This document shows positions 1 to 5,198 of a stretch of 6,146 nucleotides of DNA, piece after piece. This DNA comes from an uncultured Oscillospiraceae bacterium. Lineage in GTDB: Bacteria > Bacillota_A > Clostridia > Oscillospirales > Oscillospiraceae. How positions within the stretch are numbered: position 1 is the first letter of the stretch; each line of letters opens with the position of its first letter. The notes beneath the pieces were generated by a model, which was given only the letters and a program-made list of their open reading frames with translations, searched no databases and had not been told where the DNA came from. Made by a program: the position numbers and the translations under genes. The stretch covers positions 1-6,146 of the forward strand of contig CALXDE010000076.1 in NCBI GenBank assembly GCA_944386965.1, in the 5' to 3' direction.

Positions 1-2
1 TG

Positions 3-461
3 CTGGGGGCCATCGGCCACGGGCTGGACATGCTCTGCTCCCAGGGGTCGGCGGACTGCGCCGCGCCGGATTCCGGGGAGGCGCCGCCCTCTGTGGACGC
101 CTGGCTCCGGGAGGCGAAGGCCCTGGAGAATGGCGGGAAGATCGGCATGTATTTGCTCCACAGCGGCGTGGTGCGTCAGACCGCCCGCGCCCAGGTTCGG
201 GAGGGGAACGCCCAGGCCGGGCCGGTGCGCGGGATGCGCCTTTCCTATGACGCGGAGAAGGTGCGGGAGGCGGTGGAGGAGGCCCGGCGTCAGCCGGGGA
301 TCTACCATGTCCGCCTCTGGCTCAACCACGGGGAACTGAAGGTGGGGGACGACCTGATGCGGGTGCTGGTGGGCGGCGACATCCGCCCCCATGTCGTCGC
401 CGCGCTGGAGTCCCTGGTGACGGCCCTCAAGGTCCGGTGCGTCACAGAGGAGGAGTTGTAG
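3..461 (+). CDS. MoaE-like molybdopterin synthase large-subunit family protein, 5' partial; probable MogA/MoaB-MoaE fusion
   Basis: This is the 3' end of a gene whose frame is open from the window edge to a TAG at 459-461. The MoaE-like part starts near codon 93 (VDAWLREAKA) and contains the family's GEL-K-VGD block at 330-350, followed by an IRP segment and a helix ending in LK. MoaE transfers sulfur, with MoaD, to precursor Z to make molybdopterin in the cytoplasm. The residues before it (GHGLDML, then a GSADC segment) resemble the C-terminus of MogA/MoaB molybdopterin adenylyltransferases, with no stop between the two parts, so the gene may be a fusion. Alternatively a separate 122-residue MoaE starts at GTG 93, which has GGGGAGG at 75-81 as a possible ribosome site. 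The second catalytic lysine of classical MoaE, in the terminal WK-E motif, is not seen. The family call is good; fusion and activity are inference. Confidence 0.72.
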   Translation: MGAIGHGLDMLCSQGSADCAAPDSGEAPPSVDAWLREAKALENGGKIGMYLLHSGVVRQTARAQVREGNAQAGPVRGMRLSYDAEKVREAVEEARRQPGIYHVRLWLNHGELKVGDDLMRVLVGGDIRPHVVAALESLVTALKVRCVTEEEL

Positions 462-510
462 CACCATATGGCGCTCCCCCGCAAAACGACGAGATAGAAT
501 TTTGAAAAGG

Positions 511-544
511 CCCTCTGCCGAAAGAACTTGCTTTCGGCAAAGGG
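511..544. other. Inverted repeat / stem-loop downstream of the moa gene
   Basis: The arms GCCGAAAG (517-524) and CTTTCGGC (531-538) pair perfectly around a 6-base loop. CCCT (511-514) and AGGG (541-544) can extend the stem past a small internal loop. There is no T-run after it on the plus strand, so it is a poor intrinsic terminator alone. It may protect the 3' end of the moa transcript or be part of a dispersed repeat. No gene is seen between 462 and 684. Confidence 0.5.
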
Positions 545-572
545 GACTGCGCCCGACCGGCCAGGTTTTGTC

Positions 573-617
573 AGAAATCCCCGGAGCACTTGCCCTGCAA
601 GCGCTCCGGGGATTTCT
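573..617 (+). terminator. Strong hairpin, probable terminator of the moa operon
   Basis: A perfect 15-base-pair stem (573-587 with 603-617, AGAAATCCCCGGAGC and its complement) is capped, after one A-C mismatch, by a second 5-pair stem (CTTGC 589-593 with GCAAG 597-601) and a 3-base loop. The right arm ends in ATTTCTTC, which is only moderately T-rich. Its position about 110 bases after the moa stop and before the riboswitch promoter fits transcription termination. A weaker hairpin with GGGGG/CCCCC arms follows at 633-647. A role as a processed RNA or repeat element is possible. Confidence 0.55.
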
Positions 618-684
618 TCAGCAGTATTTGATGGGGGCATGTCCCCCTCTCCCGGCATAAGAAGGCGCATAAAGTGCTAGGTTC

Positions 685-713
685 TTGCGCCGCGCCTTGG
701 TGTGTGTTATAAT
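685..713 (+). promoter_or_regulatory. Sigma-A type promoter of the cobalamin riboswitch RNA
   Basis: A perfect -10 box TATAAT lies at 708-713 and a -35-like TTGCGC at 685-690, separated by 17 bases, with TG-rich sequence just before the -10. The start point would be near 720, about 20 bases before the aptamer's closing stem. This is the best promoter match seen in the window and points along the plus strand, away from moa and toward the 3' end of cbiZ. Confidence 0.75.
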
Positions 714-738
714 ACACTGGAAAACTGAATTAAGGCGA

Positions 739-1000
739 TTTTGTGGCGCCAGCGCGATCCCTTTTGTCAAGGGACACGCTGGGACGCTCTGCTGAACAAG
801 GGAACCGGGTGTAAATCCCGGACACGCTTCCGCCGGGGAGAGTTCCAATCTCTGTGCGGCGGCGTTGCTGTGAGCATAGAGCGGCTGTCCTTTCTGCGAA
901 AGCAGGTCACTGGCGGGCTGTAATGGCCCGTTCGGGAAGGCGGGGCAGGCGCGGCGGCGGTGATGCCTGCTGAGATATGCAAGTCAGAAGACCTACAAAG
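739..1000 (+). promoter_or_regulatory. Cobalamin (B12) riboswitch aptamer
   Basis: The conserved core elements appear in order: AAGGGAA before a CCGGG/CCCGG hairpin (805-809 with 817-821) that carries the GTG-AAAT loop; GCTGTGAGC at 867-875; GTCACTGG (906-913), corresponding to the GCCACTG segment; a CGGGC/GCCCG hairpin (914-918 with 926-930); GGGAAGG (934-940); and the B12 box AAGTCAGAAGACCTAC at 981-996. TTTTGTGG (739-746) pairs with CTACAAAG (993-1000) to close the structure. The aptamer binds cobamides and normally lowers expression of the downstream transcript. Two arms look enlarged: CCAGCG/CGCTGG (749-754 with 777-782) and CCGCCG/CGGCGG (830-835 with 857-862). It has its own promoter upstream and a terminator hairpin 53 bases downstream. 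The nearest sense gene is btuF at 2295, because cbiZ lies on the other strand. Aptamer identity is strong; its target is inferred. Confidence 0.92.
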
Positions 1001-1007
1001 TGTCGCG

Positions 1008-1038
1008 TGCAGCGGTCCCCTCAGGGGAATCTTTTGCA
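1008..1038 (+). other. Expression-platform hairpin between aptamer and terminator
   Basis: TCCCC and GGGGA pair around a TCA loop (stem arms near 1016-1020 and 1024-1028), and GTGCA can pair with TGCAT outside it. The segment AGCGGT at the base of this structure is also complementary to GCCGCT in the right arm of the terminator at 1070-1080. The hairpin could therefore take part in switching between terminated and read-through forms. This is inferred from base pairing by eye only. Confidence 0.4.
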
Positions 1039-1052
1039 TCGGATGATTGGGA

Positions 1053-1080
1053 AAAAGCGGCAGCGTCAACTGCCGCTTTT
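1053..1080. terminator. Bidirectional intrinsic terminator of cbiZ and the riboswitch RNA
   Basis: AAAAGCGGCAG (1053-1063) pairs perfectly with CTGCCGCTTTT (1070-1080) across a 6-base loop, giving 11 pairs. On the minus strand the hairpin is followed by TTTTT and sits 12 bases past the cbiZ stop, so it should terminate cbiZ. On the plus strand it ends in TTTT and lies 53 bases after the aptamer, the usual place for a riboswitch-controlled terminator. It may serve both, with the plus-strand function likely to be the regulated one. Confidence 0.8.
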
Positions 1081-1092
1081 GATTGTGTTGCG

Positions 1093-2205
1093 TCAGATCG
1101 GCTGCGCGTGGTGATAGAGACGGTCCTGTTCCCGCAGGTGTGCAACGAGCAGATCACATAGAAGTTGCTCCAGACGCTCCGGCAGCGGGGCGTCCTGCGC
1201 AAGGGGAAGGGGGCAGCGATAGTGCGTCTGGATTTCTGAGAGCAGGTGGTTGGCCCAATCGCCGGCCTCCCGAGCGGTCAGCATCCCGCTGCGGCACTGG
1301 TCTATGAGATGGACGTAGAGCGCCACAGCGGCCAGCAGGAAGGCATCCTGGTCCAGGCGCTCCAGCGCCCGCGGAATCGCGGCAGACAGTTCCGGGACCT
1401 GCGTCAGGCAGCGGGACGTGAGGGAGGCTTTTGTGATCCCAAAGCGCTGCAGGCGCTTGAATACCGCGTGTTGGCTCTGCTCGGAGAACCCGGTCTGGCG
1501 CAGAAGCGCCTCCGCCACGGCCTCCCGGACGGCGAGGCCGGTCAGTTCGCCGAATTTGAAATGCTTCCCCCCGTTGAGCAGGCGGCCACGCTCCCCTGTG
1601 CCGCAGATCGCAACCACGCCGTCGGTGCCGGTCCCCGTGGCAAGAGCGGGGGAGACGCCGCTGCCCTGCATCAGATCCCGGAGAACGGAGGTTTTCGCCT
1701 CTGTGGCCGTCATCATCCACTCCACCATGGCGCCTGGGGAGAGGGGGCGGTCCGTGACAAGAAAGATATTGATGGTGCCCGGCGGCACAAGGCAGGGCGT
1801 CCCGTCCCGCTCCGTCAGAGTGGCGGGATCTCCCGCGCACAGGGCGTTGCCGTCCGCGCCGCCGGATACCGCCGCGGTGACGCGCAGGTCCTCCCCGGTC
1901 TTTGTCACCACTACCATGTTGTCCAGATTGGCGGCGGTGTCAAGACCGGCGGTGTGCTCCGGGTCCAGCCCCAGCCGGCGGGCCACCGCGATCTGGTGCT
2001 CCCGCAGGGTGGCACCCTCCATGGGCTGGCAGATGCCGGCCCGGCCGCAGTCGCAGTAGTTGAATGCGGCGGTGAGGTCATCCCGCAGGCCGCCGCCGTT
2101 GGCGGAACTGGACAGGACGATACGGGGGCCTGAAAACGTGAAAATGGCCGCTTTTTCCGTACAGACGAGTTTGTCCCCATTGCACAGGGTAAATGAGCGC
2201 TCCAT
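1093..2205 (-). CDS. cbiZ: Adenosylcobinamide amidohydrolase CbiZ with C-terminal extension
   Basis: This 370-residue cytoplasmic enzyme hydrolyses the amide bond joining the corrin ring and aminopropanol arm of adenosylcobinamide (and, in some bacteria, of pseudocobalamin). It gives adenosylcobyric acid for salvage or remodelling. CbiZ-family blocks are clear: SSSANGGGLRDDL (32-44), TAGLDTAANLDN (85-96), AVSGG (112-116) and GN--CAGDPA (119-128), GTINI (143-147), TATEAKTSVL (166-175), ATGTGTDGVV (189-198) and GKHFKFGELTG (213-223). Residues from about 240 to 370 form a mostly helical extension beyond the usual domain, with no function recognised. The start at 2205 is chosen because GGGAGGAA sits 5 bases upstream. 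A longer reading from ATG 2241 would begin inside the -10 box. It stands alone on its strand, divergent from btuFCD and convergent with the riboswitch. Three cysteines (C51, C53, C59) cluster near the N-terminus. Confidence 0.92.
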   Translation of the reverse strand: MERSFTLCNGDKLVCTEKAAIFTFSGPRIVLSSSANGGGLRDDLTAAFNYCDCGRAGICQPMEGATLREHQIAVARRLGLDPEHTAGLDTAANLDNMVVVTKTGEDLRVTAAVSGGADGNALCAGDPATLTERDGTPCLVPPGTINIFLVTDRPLSPGAMVEWMMTATEAKTSVLRDLMQGSGVSPALATGTGTDGVVAICGTGERGRLLNGGKHFKFGELTGLAVREAVAEALLRQTGFSEQSQHAVFKRLQRFGITKASLTSRCLTQVPELSAAIPRALERLDQDAFLLAAVALYVHLIDQCRSGMLTAREAGDWANHLLSEIQTHYRCPLPLAQDAPLPERLEQLLCDLLVAHLREQDRLYHHAQPI

Positions 2206-2210
2206 AGAGT

Positions 2211-2218
2211 TCCTCCCG
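2211..2218 (-). promoter_or_regulatory. Ribosome binding site deciding the cbiZ start
   Basis: On the minus strand GGGAGGAA is followed by 5 bases and then ATG at 2205-2203. This near-perfect Shine-Dalgarno supports the shorter start. The in-frame ATG at 2241 lacks a comparable site and overlaps the promoter. Confidence 0.82.
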
Positions 2219-2239
2219 GTTATCTGATATACCGGCTCC

Positions 2240-2268
2240 ATTATAGCAGAGAATATTCCGCTCGGAAA
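2240..2268 (-). promoter_or_regulatory. Promoter of cbiZ
   Basis: The minus strand carries a perfect TATAAT (2245 down to 2240) with a weak -35 TTTCCG (2268 to 2263) at 17-base spacing. Transcription would start near 2233, giving a leader of about 30 bases with no room for a riboswitch of its own. The same 89-base gap holds the upstream region of btuF, so the two directions may interfere. Confidence 0.65.
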
Positions 2269-2294
2269 GAAGAAATTAGAAAGGATGACATCAT

Positions 2295-3287
2295 ATGAAA
2301 ATCCAAAGATTGGCGGCGCTGTCTGTTGCGTTTGCCCTCCTGATCTCTTTTGCTGGCTGCGCGGCGCCAGAGAACGGCGGTGGACAGGCGGAGCAGGATC
2401 AACCGGAGGAGACCTCCGGCAGTCTGCTCCCGGAGACGGACCGCAGTGGGAACCCCATTGAACTGTCTCAGGCCGCTGACACTGTGATCTCCATGGCGCC
2501 CTCCATCACCCAGACCATCCTGGATCTGGGAATGGAGGAGAAACTGATCGCGGTGGACGACTACTCCGCCATGTATTTTGCCCTGGAGGATCTGCCTACC
2601 TTCGACATGATGGAGCCGGATACGGAGCAGATGGCGGTTTTGGACGCGGACCTGGTGTTCACCTCCGGGATGAGTGCCTCCGCCGGGGCCGACCCGTTCC
2701 AGCCCCTGCGGGACATCGGGGTCTGCGTGGCGGATATCCCGTCTGCTGAGAGCCTGGAGGCCATGTTCGAGGACACCCGGTTCATTGCCGCCTGTATCGG
2801 CGCGGAGGATCTGTGCGAGACGCTGATCGCCCAGGCCCAGGCTGAGATTGACGCTCTTGCAGCCATTGGCGGCGCCATCACGGAGAAAAAGCGGGTGCTG
2901 GTGGAAATTGCCAGCGCGCCGGATATCTATACCGCCGGGGACGGGACCTTTATGCAGGAGATGCTGACGGTGATCGGCGCGGAGAACATTTTCGGGGACC
3001 AGGCGGGGTATCTCTCCGTGACGGAGGAGGCGGCAGTAACGCTGAACCCGGATGTGATCTTGACCATGGTGGACTATGTGGACGATCCGGCGGGGGAGAT
3101 CCTCGGCCGCGCGGGCTGGGAGAATGTGACGGCCGTGGTGAACGGGGACGTCTATCCGGTCAACACCAACGCGGTCTCCCTCCCAAACCTCCATGTAGTG
3201 GACGGCATGAAGCAGATGGCGAAGTTTATTTACCCGGAGGCGTACGCCGAAGTGGAGGACCCCTTTGCCCAGGATAGCGCGGCATGA
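2295..3287 (+). CDS. btuF: Corrinoid (cobalamin-type) ABC transporter substrate-binding lipoprotein
   Basis: This 330-residue protein is the extracellular, membrane-anchored receptor that captures cobamides or cobinamide and hands them to BtuC. A lipoprotein signal (MKIQR, hydrophobic stretch, FAGC) places the lipid-modified cysteine at residue 22. A low-complexity linker rich in Glu, Gln and Gly follows to about residue 60. The class III binding-protein fold is indicated by VISMAPSIT (64-72), DADLVFTSG (117-125), a long backbone helix around 171-197, and LSVTEEAAVTLNPDVIL (240-256), matching the usual S-E-P-D-V-I segment. ATG 2295 is preceded by AAAGGA (2280-2285), 9 bases away. It is the first gene of btuFCD; its last 4 bases overlap btuC. 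The family also includes siderophore and heme receptors; the corrinoid call rests on the adjacent cbiZ and riboswitch. No strong promoter is visible just upstream. Confidence 0.85.
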   Translation: MKIQRLAALSVAFALLISFAGCAAPENGGGQAEQDQPEETSGSLLPETDRSGNPIELSQAADTVISMAPSITQTILDLGMEEKLIAVDDYSAMYFALEDLPTFDMMEPDTEQMAVLDADLVFTSGMSASAGADPFQPLRDIGVCVADIPSAESLEAMFEDTRFIAACIGAEDLCETLIAQAQAEIDALAAIGGAITEKKRVLVEIASAPDIYTAGDGTFMQEMLTVIGAENIFGDQAGYLSVTEEAAVTLNPDVILTMVDYVDDPAGEILGRAGWENVTAVVNGDVYPVNTNAVSLPNLHVVDGMKQMAKFIYPEAYAEVEDPFAQDSAA

Positions 3288-4303
3288 AAACAGCGGGTAA
3301 AATCACGGCAGCCCTGGCCGCTGCCATTGTGGTCCTGATCGTCAGCATCGCCGCCGGCTCAGTGAACCTCTCCCCAGGCCAGGTGCTGCACATCCTCCTC
3401 AGCCGCCTGCCCGGCGGGGGAGGGGCGGAGGTGGACGCAAACCTCGCCTCCATTGTCTGGGGGATGCGCTTTCCCCGGGCGGTGCTGGCCTTTCTTGCCG
3501 GCGCGGCCCTGTCCGCCAGCGGGACGGTGATGCAGTCCATCCTGAAAAATCCCCTGGCCTCCTCCTACACCCTGGGCGTCTCCTCCGGGGCCAGCCTGCT
3601 GGCGGCGCTGGTGATGGTCACCGGCTTCACCCTCCCGGTTTTGGGGGCATTCACCCTGCCGGCAGCCGGGTTCCTGGGTGGGCTTGCCACGGTGTTTCTC
3701 GCCCTGGCCTTTGCCAGCCGCCTGGACGGGAAGATGGAGAACCAGACAGTGATCCTGGTGGGGATGGTGTTTTCCCTCTTTGTCAACGCCGTCCTCACCA
3801 TGGTGACGGCCCTCTCCCGGGAGCATCTGCAGCAGATGGTGTTCTGGCAGATGGGCAGTTTTTCCGGGCGGGGGTGGTCCCATGCGGCGGTCCTGTTCCC
3901 GGTGGTGCTGCTGTCCCTGCTGGCGCTGCAGTGCTTTACCCGGGAGATGGATATTATGAGTTTCGGCGAGGAGCAGGCCATGTCGATGGGCGTGGATCTC
4001 AAGCGGGTCAAACTGCTGCTGATGGGCCTGGCCGCGCTTTTGACGGGAACTGCGGTCTCACTGGTAGGGGTCATTGGCTTCGTGGACCTGATCGCGCCCC
4101 ATGTGGTGCGGCGGATCTTCGGCTCCTCCCACCGCCTGGTGCTGCCGCTGTCGGCCCTCTTCGGCGGGACGTTCCTGATGTTGGCGGAACTGATTTCCCG
4201 CACGGTGATGGCGCCGACGGTGATCCCGGTGGGGGCGGTGACAGCGCTTGTGGGCGCTCCGTTTTTTGCCGTGGTCTATTTCCGCGGCCGGAAGATGAGG
4301 TGA
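3284..4303 (+). CDS. btuC: Corrinoid ABC transporter permease (FecCD/BtuC family)
   Basis: This 339-residue inner membrane protein forms, as a dimer, the channel through which corrinoids enter. An N-terminal membrane segment (about 7-27) is followed by the family block RFPRAVLAFLAGAALSASG (62-80), with NPLASSYTLGVSSGAS (89-104) after it. Several more hydrophobic helices make up the usual total of about ten. FGEEQAMSMGV (227-237) is the cytoplasmic coupling region that contacts the ATPase, and GFVDLIAPHVVR (265-276) and PVGAVTALVGAPFF (315-328) are typical C-terminal signatures. Length matches the family. The start codon overlaps the btuF stop (ATGA), indicating translational coupling. Sequence alone cannot separate corrinoid from siderophore specificity; context favours corrinoid. 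Confidence 0.88.
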   Translation: MKTAGKITAALAAAIVVLIVSIAAGSVNLSPGQVLHILLSRLPGGGGAEVDANLASIVWGMRFPRAVLAFLAGAALSASGTVMQSILKNPLASSYTLGVSSGASLLAALVMVTGFTLPVLGAFTLPAAGFLGGLATVFLALAFASRLDGKMENQTVILVGMVFSLFVNAVLTMVTALSREHLQQMVFWQMGSFSGRGWSHAAVLFPVVLLSLLALQCFTREMDIMSFGEEQAMSMGVDLKRVKLLLMGLAALLTGTAVSLVGVIGFVDLIAPHVVRRIFGSSHRLVLPLSALFGGTFLMLAELISRTVMAPTVIPVGAVTALVGAPFFAVVYFRGRKMR

Positions 4304-4309
4304 AGAGAG

Positions 4310-5077
4310 ATGCTGCATATCAAAGATCTCTGTGCCGGATATGACAGCGGCGATGTGCTCCACAGCGTCACCTTTGACCTGCCGCTGGGGGAGAACCTCT
4401 GCATTTTGGGCCCAAATGGCTGCGGAAAGACGACGCTTCTCAAGTCCATTGCCGGGCTTTTGGAGAGCCGGGGGGAATTGACGCTGGACGGCAGGCCTAT
4501 CCGCTCCATGCGGCGGCCGGAAATCGCCTCCCACATGGCGGTCATGAGCCAGATGAGCGCCATCTATTTTTCCTTCTCCGTCTATGAGACCGTCATGATG
4601 GGACGCTATCAAAAACTGCGCCGGGGCATTTTCTCCTCCCCCTCGTCAGAGGACAAGCGGTGCGTGGAGAAGTATCTAAAGGCTACCGGCCTGGCAGAAC
4701 TGCGGGAGCGCCAGATCTCAGAACTCTCCGGCGGGCAGTTGCAGCGGGTATTTTTGGCGCGCACCCTGGCCCAGGAGCCGGAGATCATCCTGCTGGACGA
4801 GCCCACCAACCATCTGGACCTCAAGCACCAGGTGGAATTGGTGGCCTATCTGAAGGAGTGGTCCCGGGAGAATGGGCGGATGGTGATCGGCGTCCTCCAC
4901 GACATCAATTTGTCCCTGATGCTCTCTGAGCGGCTGCTATTTCTCAAGGACGGGAAAGTCGCCGGCATGGGGGCCGCCGGTGAGATCCTCCACCGGGATT
5001 TTCTGCGCAGCGTCTATGACATGGATGTGGCGGAGTATATGCTGAAGGCCCTGAAAAAGTGGGAGCGGGTCTCATAA
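4310..5077 (+). CDS. btuD: Corrinoid ABC transporter ATP-binding protein
   Basis: This 255-residue cytoplasmic ATPase powers BtuC. All nucleotide-binding motifs are intact: Walker A GPNGCGKTT (34-42), Q-loop glutamine 81, signature LSGGQ (139-143), Walker B IILLDE (159-164) followed by PTNHLD, and the switch histidine at 197 (VLHDIN). The size fits the FepC/BtuD family. Six bases separate it from btuC, and its ribosome site AGGTGA (4298-4303) includes the btuC stop codon, so the three genes form one transcript. It is not fused to CbiZ, as it is in some other organisms. A terminator follows 41 bases after the stop. Confidence 0.9.
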   Translation: MLHIKDLCAGYDSGDVLHSVTFDLPLGENLCILGPNGCGKTTLLKSIAGLLESRGELTLDGRPIRSMRRPEIASHMAVMSQMSAIYFSFSVYETVMMGRYQKLRRGIFSSPSSEDKRCVEKYLKATGLAELRERQISELSGGQLQRVFLARTLAQEPEIILLDEPTNHLDLKHQVELVAYLKEWSRENGRMVIGVLHDINLSLMLSERLLFLKDGKVAGMGAAGEILHRDFLRSVYDMDVAEYMLKALKKWERVS

Positions 5078-5118
5078 TCTGCAATGCGCCCCCTTTGCGG
5101 CAGGCCGATGAGCGGGGA

Positions 5119-5149
5119 AAAGGGCACTATCCAACGGATAGTGCCCTTT
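5119..5149. terminator. Bidirectional terminator between btuD and the SLH protein gene
   Basis: AAAGGGCACTATCC (5119-5132) pairs perfectly with GGATAGTGCCCTTT (5136-5149) over a 3-base loop, giving 14 pairs with an A-run on the left and a T-run on the right. The genes on both sides converge on it, so it can end both transcripts. No gene is seen in the rest of 5078-5198. Confidence 0.88.
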
Positions 5150-5198
5150 ATCTGTCGCCCAGTCCCTTGCGGCCCTAAGGCGGAATGGACGCCTTGCC

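Noticed and set aside
505..650. A CRISPR array or insertion-sequence end
   Set aside because: The inverted repeats differ in sequence, are not evenly spaced direct repeats, and no transposase or cas gene is present.
618..1069. Small open frames within the riboswitch region on both strands
   Set aside because: They cross the aptamer's conserved RNA elements and the terminator and show no protein-like motif; the region is explained by RNA structure.
1246..2133. A 295-codon open frame on the plus strand inside cbiZ
   Set aside because: It is antisense to a clearly conserved CbiZ sequence, has no recognisable domain and no good ribosome site; long antisense frames are expected at this GC content.
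2205..2241. A cbiZ start at ATG 2241, adding 12 residues
   Set aside because: That ATG overlaps the TATAAT box and has no ribosome site, while ATG 2205 has GGGAGGAA at ideal spacing.
2241..3194. A 317-codon open frame on the minus strand inside btuF
   Set aside because: Its His/Arg/Gly-rich composition is typical of an antisense reading; btuF on the other strand has a lipobox and conserved binding-protein motifs.
2295..5077. A siderophore or heme importer instead of a corrinoid importer
   Set aside because: The protein families cannot exclude it, but the adjacent cbiZ and the cobalamin riboswitch make corrinoid transport much the better reading.
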